Assembly (NCBI GenBank): GCA_003153555.1
Contig: PLZS01000110.1
Location: 47,506 to 111,505, forward strand
Length of the DNA stretch: 64,000 nucleotides
Origin: Candidatus Melainabacteria bacterium
GTDB taxonomy: Bacteria; Cyanobacteriota; Vampirovibrionia; Obscuribacterales; Obscuribacteraceae
Reading direction: 5' to 3'
Part shown: one piece after another, positions 34,508-43,747 of the stretch
How the letters are laid out: each line of letters opens with the position of its first letter
Position numbering within the stretch: position 1 is the stretch's first letter
The notes under the pieces: generated by a model
What the model was told of the DNA's origin: nothing
The model's database searches: none
The model's input: the letters and a program-made list of their open reading frames with translations, nothing else
Translations under genes and position numbers: made by a program

Positions 34508-36307
34508 CTACTCTCCAACATCAGGTACGTATCCAAATTTCTTCGCAGATTTTTTGTCCACAGCAGCTAAGTCCGCTTTCCCCAGTGCTTCATAGACTCT
34601 TGCACGATAGTAGTAATTCTCTCCGCCGCAGAGGCTGGGCCCCATCTCTATCGATTTGTTCAGGTCTGCCAATGCACTCTCGTATTTTTGCAGCTTGAAT
34701 GCGGCTTCACCGCGATTGCAAAAACCGCCGGCGTTATTCGCATCGAGTTTAATTGCTTTATCCGCTGCATCAAATGCTTGTTGATATTTGCCTTGCCGCT
34801 TGTATACAGCGCTTTGATTGATGTGACTTAATGGATCATTTGGATTTAGCTGCAGCGCTTCTTCAAAATCTTTCAACGCAAGTTCGTCTTGCTTTTGCTT
34901 TAAGTGCACATATCCGCGTGAAATGTAAGCCCGATCGCTTCTAGGATAAATCGCAATGACGTGATCGGCGTCAGCAAGCGCTTTGTCGTATTGTTTGAGA
35001 TCACATAGAACTGCTTCTCGCGCATCATAATAAGCAGGCTCTGTCGGAGAAAGCTCAATCGCTTTGTTGAAATTCGCCAGCGCCGGATCAAATCGTTTCA
35101 GCTTTAAATAAACGGTGCCGCGTTTGTAGTAGGAGGCACCATCGTCTGTTGCAGTTCTGTTGAGTTCGTCTAACCATGCCTGTTGTGCAGGTCTCAATTG
35201 CCCCGCATCAGAAGCTGCAAAAACCAACTGCTCACGCATCTCAGGCGTGTTTTCAAGCTGCAAACTTTCCGTTGCAACTTTTTCGGCTTCGGCATCTCTG
35301 CCGGCTGCGAGTAAACATGCATAAACAATTGAAGCTTCTTTTGGAAATGGATTTAGATCTTTCGCTTGTTGCGCTACCAATTGAGCAAATTTGTATTTTT
35401 CATGCAGCGCCGCCATTGGATCTTTAAAAAGCAACGCTGCATCTGCCCATCGTCCTTTACTGACTAAGAGCGGCTCCAACTTAAAAGAGATGTTTCTCAA
35501 TCTCTGCGCTTGCGCAGGATCATTTTTGTATTTATCAAACCAGCCTAACGTCTTGTCGTTTTCGCCGACAACCTCATTCAGAGTTACCCAATCATCCAGT
35601 TCATTTTTTTCGGCCTCATCTCTTAGCTGTTGAAAACGCGCTTTTGCGGGCGGAAATTTCTCGGCAAGATTTTCCATGTCGGAAGACATGAATGAGCCAC
35701 GCACTCCAACCATGGCGGGAACAAGTTTAGCCATGTTTTGCCATAACCAGACGTAATTCTCGAGCGAATCTGCGTAACGAGCCGAATCGAATTGTGCGAG
35801 GGCAAGCTTATAACGAGCATCAACTTCCTGTTCGCCACCTTTTCCCTTGGAGAGCTCAAGTGCTTTTTGCATCTTGTCCATGGAAGTGACCCCACCATTA
35901 GTTGAAATCAACCAGGCAATCAGTTCGTCACTGTCCTGGTAACCGACTTCGCGATCAACTTCATCGTCTTTGTCTTTGAACACCACCAGTGATGGCATAG
36001 CAGTAATCTTCAACGAGGCAGCCGTGCTCTCGTCTTTATCGACATCTACTTGAATTGCGATTGCATTCTCCTTAATCCACTTCAACACTTTTGCATCTGC
36101 CCATGTCGTTTTATCCATCTCACGACATGGAGGGCACCACGAAGCAGTAAAATCGACGAGCAGCAGCTTTCCTTCCTTCTTCGCTTGCTTCTTCGCTTCC
36201 GACAACGATAGGTCCGAAAATATCGCAGGATGGGCTAAGGCGCTATGCTGACATACAATCACCATAGTGCATGCGACAAAGCTGTCGCGCCATAACTGAG
36301 ATTTCAT
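34508..36307 (-). CDS. Exported thioredoxin-TPR protein
   Basis: 599 residues. Signal peptide (1-25, ending SALAHP). Thioredoxin domain about 30-145 with an intact active site (WCPPC, C58 and C61) and cis-Pro in ITAMPSLVVFKD. The middle (about 150-380) is helical, and about 385-590 holds five to six TPRs (YYKRGTVYLKLKRFDPAL, YISRGYVHLKQKQDELAL and others). Fusions of a periplasmic thioredoxin with TPRs probably use the repeats to hold a client while the thiol site acts on it. It is the only extracytoplasmic thioredoxin fold in the window that keeps both cysteines. Confidence 0.88.
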   Translation of the reverse strand: MKSQLWRDSFVACTMVIVCQHSALAHPAIFSDLSLSEAKKQAKKEGKLLLVDFTASWCPPCREMDKTTWADAKVLKWIKENAIAIQVDVDKDESTAASLKITAMPSLVVFKDKDDEVDREVGYQDSDELIAWLISTNGGVTSMDKMQKALELSKGKGGEQEVDARYKLALAQFDSARYADSLENYVWLWQNMAKLVPAMVGVRGSFMSSDMENLAEKFPPAKARFQQLRDEAEKNELDDWVTLNEVVGENDKTLGWFDKYKNDPAQAQRLRNISFKLEPLLVSKGRWADAALLFKDPMAALHEKYKFAQLVAQQAKDLNPFPKEASIVYACLLAAGRDAEAEKVATESLQLENTPEMREQLVFAASDAGQLRPAQQAWLDELNRTATDDGASYYKRGTVYLKLKRFDPALANFNKAIELSPTEPAYYDAREAVLCDLKQYDKALADADHVIAIYPRSDRAYISRGYVHLKQKQDELALKDFEEALQLNPNDPLSHINQSAVYKRQGKYQQAFDAADKAIKLDANNAGGFCNRGEAAFKLQKYESALADLNKSIEMGPSLCGGENYYYRARVYEALGKADLAAVDKKSAKKFGYVPDVGE

Positions 36308-36455
36308 ATCACCTCACACCACCATTACATCACCTCTGTCGAATAGTCCTAACATATTTTGCTAGCAAATGTTAGGACAAAATTCAATCAGGACTTCAAA
36401 GCAAGGAAATAGGAAGATACTACATTCCGCATCTATGATTTGCAGGAGCTAAACA

Positions 36456-36650
36456 TTGTCGATCATCACATCTGTGCAAGAACTGGAAGCCATCTATGGC
36501 TTCCCGGGCGAAACTTCGACTGTCAAAGAAGTGGATTATTTGATGCCGGAGTATCGTGCTTTGATTGCAGCTTCGCCGTTTGCGGTGCTTGCCACCAGCG
36601 GACCGGAAGGTTTGGATTGCTCGCGAATGGCCAGAGCGAGCCAAGAAATC
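36456..36650 (+). pseudogene. Remnant of a pyridoxamine-phosphate-oxidase-like (PPOX) gene
   Basis: A TTG start at 36456 with AGGAG upstream reads about 65 residues matching the N-terminus of small flavin-binding PPOX-family proteins: VQELEAIYGFPG, KEVDYLMPEYRALIAASPF and VLATSGPEGLDCS. In the family the next residues are PRGD and a 130-residue core; here the match breaks at 'DCS' and the frame runs into unrelated sequence. Direct repeats of TTCCTTGGCTTG follow at about 36690, just before the stop of the minus-strand gene at 36729, suggesting a deletion joined the two. Confidence 0.65.
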
Positions 36651-36728
36651 AATGTGGTGATGCCCCGAATGCGGTGCCCGTCACACTGTTCCTTGGCTTG
36701 TTCCTTGGCTTGCCTGCCTGCCCAAATC

Positions 36729-38096
36729 TTACTTGTGCTTGGTGGTTATGACACCATTTGCATCCATCTGCACATCTGCGTACTCGTTCTTAGTGCCTTG
36801 TTCGTGCCAATTGCCTGTTTTGGGGTCGCGGAGATACGACTTTTGATTCGCCCCGTCAGGCGTTTGTATATAGGTCTTCCGTCCATCATGTTGAGTGTCG
36901 ATTTGACTGCCGTCCGGACGCAACTCTTTGGTCACACCCTTGCCCTGAGCCGTTACAGTACCGTCAGTGCCGATGCGGACGTCGTCAAATTTCTCACCGC
37001 CAGGGCTTTCCTGCCAGGTTCCGTGTTTGCTACGCAGATAAGAGTGCTGGTGATTGCCATCCGTCGACTGAATAAAGGTTTTTCGACCATCAACAGTTTG
37101 ATCGTAACGAGAGCCATCCGGTCTGAACACCTTTGTGAAGCCTTTATCTAAGTCGGTATAAGAATACGTTCCGTCCTTACCTAGTGCTACATCACCATGG
37201 AACTTGTTACCAGCATCACCGGTCCACTCGTGTTCTCCACTCTTTTTGAAGTGCTCTTGCTGTTTGCCCCAATGGCCGCCTTGCCTTGTTATTTCAATGG
37301 GGTTGCCTTTAGCGTCGGTCTTGATGGTCTCGGAAGCGCCATTGTCTTCTCTAACAACCGTCACATTGTCATACTTCTCGATCCGTCCATGGTGAGACTT
37401 GCTGTCGTTGCTGCATGATGCGCTGGGTGAATCGCCGTGATTGTCTGGTCCAGTTATTGGATGACGATCGGATGGCTTGCGCTCTGTGCCGTGGCCGCCT
37501 GGTCCAGGTGCTGGATGCCGATCGGATGGCTTGGGCTCTGCGACTTGGCGGCCAGGAGGCGGCGCTTCGCAAGCCGCACCACCACCGTCGTATTTGTAAT
37601 GGTCTCCAGCAGGTGATTCACACGCACCTGGCTTACGTGGTGACACAGTCTTACCTATGATGTTGTCGCACGGACCGCACTTAATTTCTTGCAAGATTGC
37701 AGCTGATTCCTTCATGATCTCTTGATTGCTCGGCTTATGACCTTTCTCGACTGTCAGCCTGGCTTCGGCGACATCCCAAATCGTCGCGCCGTATTCCAGT
37801 TTCACAGGCTCTCCATTGCGGAATTTTTCTTCGTAGGTTTTCTTGACGCGATCGCGTGCGTTGTGAAAGTCTTGACGCTCGTTAACCGCCTTGCCTGTGC
37901 TATCAACACTGCACCGTCCACAATCAATGGAACCAGTGGAATCAACGGTGACTGGCGGCAGATGTTTGTCAGCGGTGCTTACTTGAGCGGATCTATGCTC
38001 CGGAGCCAAACCATTGATCTGCTTGGACAGTTGCGCATATGCGTGGTTTTCTGGTTGCCGGGGAGTGGATGTTTCCAATTCAAATCTAGCTGACAT
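36729..38096 (-). CDS. YD/RHS-like repeat protein with Pro-rich linker
   Basis: 455 residues, no signal peptide. The N-terminal half is polar with a helical region (NDRVKKTYEEKFRNG-like) and two short cysteine pairs (IDCGRC, IKCGPC). Around 165-245 are the motif YKYDGG and Pro/His-rich near-repeats (PKPSDRHPAPGPGGHGTERK). The last 200 residues are YD/RHS-like beta repeats: GRKTFIQSTDGNHQHSYLR and its second copy GRKTYIQTPDGANQKSYLR show a unit of about 55 residues. RHS-like repeats usually form beta cages around toxins; no toxin domain follows here. It shares its YKYDGG module with the protein at 28229. Confidence 0.68.
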   Translation of the reverse strand: MSARFELETSTPRQPENHAYAQLSKQINGLAPEHRSAQVSTADKHLPPVTVDSTGSIDCGRCSVDSTGKAVNERQDFHNARDRVKKTYEEKFRNGEPVKLEYGATIWDVAEARLTVEKGHKPSNQEIMKESAAILQEIKCGPCDNIIGKTVSPRKPGACESPAGDHYKYDGGGAACEAPPPGRQVAEPKPSDRHPAPGPGGHGTERKPSDRHPITGPDNHGDSPSASCSNDSKSHHGRIEKYDNVTVVREDNGASETIKTDAKGNPIEITRQGGHWGKQQEHFKKSGEHEWTGDAGNKFHGDVALGKDGTYSYTDLDKGFTKVFRPDGSRYDQTVDGRKTFIQSTDGNHQHSYLRSKHGTWQESPGGEKFDDVRIGTDGTVTAQGKGVTKELRPDGSQIDTQHDGRKTYIQTPDGANQKSYLRDPKTGNWHEQGTKNEYADVQMDANGVITTKHK

Positions 38097-38742
38097 AAAA
38101 TTATGCCTCCATTAGGATCTGGGAATGAATGGGTACCGGTGCTGGTCTAGTTCGTTTCGTTCAAGCAATAACCGGTTGTGCAGAAAGCTTATGCGACAGC
38201 GTGCACATTGCCAAGGTCCGGTTTTGCTGAAAAAGCATGGAGCCACTTTGGGCATAACCCTAATTTCGCCGAATCCTTTCTCCGAATCCAATCCTTGCGG
38301 AGCCGACTCACGGTCATTTCTCCGGTCGGATCTATCTCTGGATCATTCCTTTCGCTTGATCCTTGCAGAGTTCCGAATCTTCGGCTCCTTGCGCAGATGA
38401 ACTACTGGCAGTTTCTAAGTAAAGACCGTTTGTTACTCGCGAGAAAACTTCATGAAGCCGAAAAACCGGCAAGAGTGGCTCTTCATGACGTTGTTGTTAA
38501 GTAACACAATGGCATTTGTTAATAGGATAACAACCTGATCTATTGCTAGGTTTTTGGTCTCTACACTCGTGCCTACCCGGTCAAAAACCACCCCAAATCA
38601 GCCTTTCCAATAACAAAACTCCCTCCAAAAATGCTCACAGAAGCATCTCGAAGGAGCATGTAATGCGCTGATGCACGTAGAGGCAATGGGCGGAAACACT
38701 CACCAGTTCCGTTTATCAACCAACCATATGCAAGGATCCGCA
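38097..38742. other. Long intergenic region before ppdK
   Basis: About 645 bp between divergent genes. An 8-bp inverted repeat (GGTTTTTG ... CAAAAACC) with a loop of about 25 bases lies near 38552-38590, upstream of ppdK, and may be a leader hairpin. Short frames (38178-38504 and others) have no ribosome-binding site and no coding look. No tRNA or known riboswitch pattern was recognised. Confidence 0.45.
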
Positions 38743-41505
38743 ATGACAAACACTCCCATGTCAGTTGTTCATAAGAGGGTCTTCCTCTTCGCTGCCGCTT
38801 ACGATTTCTTCTGCGGGGAATCGACCTCGCTCAGCTCCGCAGCTCGCGCAAGCATGCGCGATGCACTCGGTGGCAAAGGTGCCGGACTCGCAGAAATGAC
38901 CGCCAGCGGCGTCAGCGTTCCTCCCGGTCTGACCATCACCACCTCCGTCTGCCGCGAATACTATGACAACGACAAAACGCTGCCAGCCGGTCTGTTCGAC
39001 GAAGTGCTCAACGAGCTCAGGGCAGTCGAAGCATCCGTCGGTCGCCGTCTCGGTGACGTCGCCAACCCGCTTCTCCTTTCCGTTCGCTCCGGCGCCAAGT
39101 TCTCGATGCCCGGCATGATGGACACGATTCTCAACCTCGGTCTCAACGACCAGACGGTCGAAGGTCTCTCCTCACTGATGGGCGAGCGCTTCGCGTTGGA
39201 CAGCTATCGTCGCTTCATCCAGATGTTCAGCAACGTCGTGCTCGACATCTCCAAGGACAGCTTTGAACACCTGCTGGATGACGCCAAGACTCGCGCTGGT
39301 GCATCGACGGACGCCGAACTCGGCGCCCCGGAACTGCGCGCGCTGATCGCTGCCTACAAAGACCTCGTGCTGGCCCAAACCGGCTCGGCGTTCCCGCAAG
39401 ATACGCACGGGCAGCTACAGGGTGCTGTCGAGGCGGTGTTCAGGTCGTGGAACAACGACCGCGCCATCTACTACCGCAACCTCAACGGCATCGACCACGC
39501 CATCGGCACCGCCGTCACCGTGCAAGCGATGGTGTTCGGCAACTTGAACGAGCAGTCGGGAACGGGCGTGTGCTTCACGCGCAATCCCAGCACCGGCGAA
39601 CCGTATCTGTACGGCGAGTATCTCCTCAATGCTCAGGGCGAAGACGTCGTCGCCGGCATTCGCACTCCGAAGCTGATCTTCCGCCTGAAGAACGAAATGC
39701 CGGCGGTCTACGACGAGCTCTTGCGCACCACCGCTCGCCTGGAAGCACACTATCGCGATGTGCAAGACGTCGAGTTCACGATCGAAAGCGGCAAGCTCTA
39801 CATCCTGCAGACCCGCACCGGCAAACGTACGGCGAACGCCGCAGTGCGCATCGCCGTCGACCTGGCCAATGAAGGCGTGATCTCGCGCGAAACGGCGTTG
39901 ACCCGCATCGAACCGGAACAGCTGAATCAGCTGCTTCTGCCCTCGTTCACCGGCGAGGCTCTCGCCGCAGCGAAGATGATGGGCCGTCACGTTGCCACCG
40001 GTCTGGCCGCGTCGCCCGGCGCCGCTATCGGACGGATCATCTTCGATCCCAACGAGGCTGCTGCTCTCGGGGCTGCCGGCGAGAAGGTGATTCTCGTTCG
40101 CATCGAGACCTGCCCGGATGACATCCACGGCATCGTTCCGGCGCAAGGCATCGTCACCGCTCGTGGTGGCATGACCAGTCACGCAGCAGTCGTCGCTCGG
40201 GGCATGGGCAAACCCTGCGTCTCAGGCTGCGAAGAGCTGAAGATCGACTTGCACAACGAACTCATGCGCGTCGGCCAACACGTCTTCCACAAGAACGACG
40301 TCATCTCCATCGATGGCTCCAACGGCGAAATCTATGCCGGCGCCATTCCCACGACCAGCATCAAGCTCTCGAGCCAGTTCCACACACTCCTGTCGTGGGC
40401 TGACGATGTGCGCGAGCTGGGCATCCGCACCAACGCCGACACGCCGGAAGACGCCGCCCTGGCGCGCAAATTCGGCGCCGAAGGCGTGGGACTGTGCCGC
40501 ACCGAGCACATGTTCATGAGTCAGGATCGTCTGCCTGTTGTGCAGCAGATGATTCTCGCCACCAACGAAGCCGAGCGTCGTGTGGCGCTGGCTGAGCTGC
40601 TTCCTTTGCAGCGTGAAGACTTCGCCGGCATCTTCCGCGCCATGGAAGGGCTGCCGGTAACGATTCGCCTGCTCGATCCGCCTTTGCACGAGTTCCTTCC
40701 CAAAGCCGACAAGCTGAAGGAAGAAATCGCCGAGCTGCGCACACAAGGCGGCGCAGACGATGCGATTGCGGCGAAGGAAGCCCTGCTTCGCAAGGTCGAC
40801 GAGTTGCACGAGTCTAACCCGATGATGGGTCTGCGCGGTTGCAGGCTCGGCTTGCTGTATCCCGAAATCAACGAGATGCAGGTGCAAGCCATCTTCGAAG
40901 CGGCAATCGCCGTGACGAACGAAGGCATCGTGGTGCAGCCCGAGATCATGATTCCGCTCGTCGGCGTCGTGGCTGAGCTGCAGATTGCGCGCGAAGTGCT
41001 GGAACGCGTGGCGTTCGACGTCATGACCAGCGCCGGCACGACGATCGACTACAAGTTCGGCACCATGATCGAAGTGCCGCGCGCGGCGCTGACGGCTGAT
41101 GAAATCGCCGAGCATGCGGAGTTCTTCAGCTTCGGCACCAACGACCTGACGCAAATGACTTTCGGCTACAGCCGGGACGATGCCGAAGGTCGCTTCCTGC
41201 AGCACTACCTGGAAGGGGTGAACGTCAACGGCGCCAAACGCAAGGTGCTGATGCGCAATCCGTTCGAAGTGCTGGACCAGGGCGGTGTCGGCAAGTTGAT
41301 GAAGATCGCCGTCGAAGGAGGTCGCACCACGCGGCCCGATTTGAAGATCGGCATTTGCGGAGAGCACGGTGGTGAGCCGAGTTCCATCGCTTTCGCGCGC
41401 AAGATCGGACTCAACTATGTCAGTTGTTCGCCGTATCGTGTGCCGGTGGCTCGACTGGCTGCGGCGCAAGCGAGCATCGCTTCCGGTCAGGAAGGCGACA
41501 AGTAA
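38743..41505 (+). CDS. ppdK: Pyruvate, phosphate dikinase
   Basis: 920 residues from the ATG at 38743 (AAGGA eight bases upstream; the frame extends to 38671 without support). The enzyme interconverts pyruvate + ATP + Pi with PEP + AMP + PPi, in gluconeogenesis or PPi-linked glycolysis. The N-terminal nucleotide domain has ALGGKGAGLAEMT and SVRSGAKFSMPGMMDTILN; the swivelling domain has catalytic H480 in GGMTSHAAVVARGMGKP; the C-terminal PEP domain has GLCRTEHMF, FGTNDLTQMTFGYSRDD and C872 in ICGEHGGEPS. All match active PPDK. The gene is clearly richer in GC (about 60% in sampled lines) than its neighbours, either from codon selection or from transfer. Confidence 0.95.
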   Translation: MTNTPMSVVHKRVFLFAAAYDFFCGESTSLSSAARASMRDALGGKGAGLAEMTASGVSVPPGLTITTSVCREYYDNDKTLPAGLFDEVLNELRAVEASVGRRLGDVANPLLLSVRSGAKFSMPGMMDTILNLGLNDQTVEGLSSLMGERFALDSYRRFIQMFSNVVLDISKDSFEHLLDDAKTRAGASTDAELGAPELRALIAAYKDLVLAQTGSAFPQDTHGQLQGAVEAVFRSWNNDRAIYYRNLNGIDHAIGTAVTVQAMVFGNLNEQSGTGVCFTRNPSTGEPYLYGEYLLNAQGEDVVAGIRTPKLIFRLKNEMPAVYDELLRTTARLEAHYRDVQDVEFTIESGKLYILQTRTGKRTANAAVRIAVDLANEGVISRETALTRIEPEQLNQLLLPSFTGEALAAAKMMGRHVATGLAASPGAAIGRIIFDPNEAAALGAAGEKVILVRIETCPDDIHGIVPAQGIVTARGGMTSHAAVVARGMGKPCVSGCEELKIDLHNELMRVGQHVFHKNDVISIDGSNGEIYAGAIPTTSIKLSSQFHTLLSWADDVRELGIRTNADTPEDAALARKFGAEGVGLCRTEHMFMSQDRLPVVQQMILATNEAERRVALAELLPLQREDFAGIFRAMEGLPVTIRLLDPPLHEFLPKADKLKEEIAELRTQGGADDAIAAKEALLRKVDELHESNPMMGLRGCRLGLLYPEINEMQVQAIFEAAIAVTNEGIVVQPEIMIPLVGVVAELQIAREVLERVAFDVMTSAGTTIDYKFGTMIEVPRAALTADEIAEHAEFFSFGTNDLTQMTFGYSRDDAEGRFLQHYLEGVNVNGAKRKVLMRNPFEVLDQGGVGKLMKIAVEGGRTTRPDLKIGICGEHGGEPSSIAFARKIGLNYVSCSPYRVPVARLAAAQASIASGQEGDK

Positions 41506-41616
41506 CACGCCTACTTCCTCGCTTAGTGATTGCGGAAAAAGTGAGTGCGGGCCAAAAGCCTGCACTCAGCCGCGCACAAATCAATCCAAGGAAAACTTTT
41601 TAAAAGGAGATCGCGC

Positions 41617-42090
41617 ATGATTCGCGAAGGAGTAACGTTAGTTATCGTCGATATGCAGCCTGACCTGCCGGCTTCGAACGCCGAGTGGTTGAGGTCGGCA
41701 GTGCATGATCAGATCATGACAGCACGCAGCGAAGACTGGGGGATTGTGATTCTCGAATACATGCATGTCGATCCGCCGCGCACTTTCGGCGACACCTACC
41801 AGAACCTCGTTTCGGCTGCAAATGGGAATTACGACCAGTTCGCAATGCGCGCCAAGATGGTGCTGGATGGCAGCGAGCGCGTTGAAGATGCATGCGCAGA
41901 AAAGCAGCTTCCCACCCAACGTTTTCGCGTCTGTGGGGTGAACACTCACGCTTGCATTCAACGAACGGTTGACGGTCTCGCAGAGCGCTTCCCCGACAGC
42001 ATCATCGAAGTCGTCGGACACGCCTGCAACGATTACAACGGAAACAACTGGGCAAATTTCAAGCTGCTCAGCAACGTGCAAGTGGTCTAA
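41617..42090 (+). CDS. Isochorismatase-like cysteine hydrolase
   Basis: 157 residues from the ATG at 41617, with a strong AAAGGAGA site nine bases upstream; the frame extends to 41545 without a start signal. The isochorismatase-fold triad is visible: D12 in VIVDMQPD, K80 in MRAKMVLDGS, and nucleophile C113 in CGVNTHACIQRTV. Members include nicotinamidases and amide hydrolases, usually 180-210 residues; this one is short and the substrate is unknown. It follows ppdK by 111 bp on the same strand and ends at a clear terminator. Confidence 0.85.
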   Translation: MIREGVTLVIVDMQPDLPASNAEWLRSAVHDQIMTARSEDWGIVILEYMHVDPPRTFGDTYQNLVSAANGNYDQFAMRAKMVLDGSERVEDACAEKQLPTQRFRVCGVNTHACIQRTVDGLAERFPDSIIEVVGHACNDYNGNNWANFKLLSNVQVV

Positions 42091-42120
42091 TCTCAGGATC
42101 TCGCTAGTTTGAATTTTCCC

Positions 42121-42156
42121 GGAAGAGCCCGTCCTGTGCGGACTCTTCCCATTTTT
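42121..42156 (+). terminator. Intrinsic terminator after the cysteine hydrolase
   Basis: Stem GGAAGAGCCCG/CGGACTCTTCC (one mismatch, seven-base loop), followed by CAT and five T, 30 bp after the stop codon. Confidence 0.85.
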
Positions 42157-42304
42157 CAAAATTATATTATATATTATAGTTAGAAGAGGCTTGGCTGAAT
42201 CTCTAGAAAACAGGAGGGTGGCTAACCAATATCAAGACCTGCTCGATCAACAGAAGGGACACTAAGTCTTCCTCATTTCATTCTTGAGTTCGCGAGCCGA
42301 AATC

Positions 42305-42979
42305 TTATCTGCTCACAACGACTTTGTAGCGCTCAGCGCTGCGAACTCTTGGAGGCATGAGTTGTTGTGGCATAGCGAAACCGCTAGGCGGATTTGAGGC
42401 GGCGTTCGGTGCAACCATCATGGATGACAAAGGTGGTGCTTGTCCTTCAGCGGGTGAAGGCGAATATCCGCCTGGCATGAATCGCGAAAACATCAAGGGC
42501 GCCATCGAAGGCATTCTGTTCGAATAAGTGCGATTATTGACTGGAGCGGCTTGTTGCGGATCGGATGCGTATGCAGAATTAGGCGATCCGAAAGCAGATG
42601 GCACAGACTGAGCGCCGCTGCTAGATTGGGTCGCGCCCGCTGACTCGGATGATGGCGCCATCGGGTTTGAATTCGGATCCGTCCCAGAGAGTTTCTGCGC
42701 CCAAACCTTGCTGGATACTACGTGATCGGGTTCGTCTTTCTGATGGATGGCATGAATGAGATACAACCATCCGACCAGAGAACCTGATACAACCAAGGTC
42801 ATCACCATTGGTTTCTGATTCGCCTTGAGCAATTTTGACCAAAACGACTCTGCTTGCATCGCCATATTCCAGCTGGCTGAGCTAGAAGGCGGCGCCCCAT
42901 GATGATGTGCATGATGTTCACCATGACCGCCATGATGGCCAGCATGCCCGTGCCCTCCGCCTCCACCACCGTGATGCAT
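42305..42979 (-). CDS. His-rich single-pass membrane protein
   Basis: 224 residues. The first 30 are almost only Gly and His (GGHGHAGHHGGHGEHHAHHH), a likely nickel, zinc or copper sink. One membrane segment lies near 58-75 (MVMTLVVSGSLVGWLYLI). The remaining 145 residues are Ser/Pro/Met/Gln-rich and look disordered. With the His tail before the membrane segment, the metal site may be cytoplasmic. No family recognised. A role in metal buffering is inference from composition; note that nickel is needed by the urease at the start of the window. Confidence 0.6.
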   Translation of the reverse strand: MHHGGGGGGHGHAGHHGGHGEHHAHHHGAPPSSSASWNMAMQAESFWSKLLKANQKPMVMTLVVSGSLVGWLYLIHAIHQKDEPDHVVSSKVWAQKLSGTDPNSNPMAPSSESAGATQSSSGAQSVPSAFGSPNSAYASDPQQAAPVNNRTYSNRMPSMAPLMFSRFMPGGYSPSPAEGQAPPLSSMMVAPNAASNPPSGFAMPQQLMPPRVRSAERYKVVVSR

Positions 42980-43126
42980 AATCTTGTTACCGCATTGACT
43001 GACACATCATAAACGCCCCGGGACGATAGCGGGGGCTATCAGTGGGAGTTGCACCATGATGAAATTTTCCCCATTCGGATTGGCAGCGGTGCCGTCGAAG
43101 ATGGGAGCGCCGGCATCTAATCCGTC

Positions 43127-43315
43127 TTAGGTATGAGCCATAGGTGGCAAGCCGACGCCGAAGTCTTTGCCCTGGGAAACGCGCTCTGTGGCTGATCTTT
43201 CTTGGTGAAGTCGATCGCTAGAAAGGGTGTTTGAGCTATTGCGGCTGTTTGAGTTAAGAACGAGACCATCAGCCATCTGTCTGAAGAATTCGCGGACTTG
43301 ATCTGGATTATGCAT
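43127..43315 (-). CDS. Small hypothetical protein
   Basis: 62 residues, polar, Ser/Asn-rich (LNSNSRNSSNTLSSD), no signal peptide. The ATG has GAGG about nine bases upstream, which supports translation. No family recognised. It lies alone between the His-rich protein gene and the divergent kinase gene. Confidence 0.4.
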   Translation of the reverse strand: MHNPDQVREFFRQMADGLVLNSNSRNSSNTLSSDRLHQERSATERVSQGKDFGVGLPPMAHT

Positions 43316-43747
43316 TTAGTAAGTCCTCACAGTTAACAGCACGCAGAATCACCGAACAGCTCGTTGCAGTTCTTGTTGGTCGTTCATTCGTTCGGGATAG
43401 ATAGAATATAGAGGCCGTTTGTTACCAAGTTGTTAGCAAGCCCAATTTTATTTTTCGAGTTTCAAATATTGATTTCGCATTTTGTGCAATGTTTGGCGCG
43501 TGCAGAAGCATCAATGTCAGGCTATACAGGGAAAAGTCTATTAAAAGGTTTGTTCCGTCGCACTTGTGCTTAGGTTGGTCAGCTCTGCAATCTGTTGCAG
43601 TCTGAGTTCGTCTTGTTCATCTAACCTAACAGTGTGACTGTCAGACTGTCATGCCTTGCGCTATATACGACGGTATTGCAAACGTAATACCGTCGAATAG
43701 CAGCGTATCCTTTGGGTATGGAATTCATCTCCCTCTTAGAACAGTGA
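43316..43747. other. Divergent intergenic region before the two-sensor kinase
   Basis: About 430 bp. The last 130 bp hold a perfect inverted repeat (43668-43695) and overlapping TGACTGTCA/GACTGTCA half-repeats near 43635-43650, a likely control region for the kinase gene. The rest shows nothing definite. Confidence 0.5.
43668..43695 (+). promoter_or_regulatory. Perfect 10-bp inverted repeat, operator candidate
   Basis: CGACGGTATT, eight-base spacer, AATACCGTCG; 53 bp before the kinase start codon. Size and symmetry fit a dimeric repressor site or an mRNA leader hairpin. Confidence 0.5.

Noticed and set aside
36729..38096. RHS toxin
   Set aside because: Only YD-like repeats are present; no core boundary motif or C-terminal toxin domain is seen.
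38125..38504. Two overlapping frames before ppdK
   Set aside because: No ribosome-binding site, mixed composition and no recognisable motif.
39415..41565. Long open frames antisense to ppdK (255 and 447 codons)
   Set aside because: They mirror a clear PPDK reading frame in GC-rich DNA; antisense frames of such genes are often open. No family motif and no ribosome-binding site.
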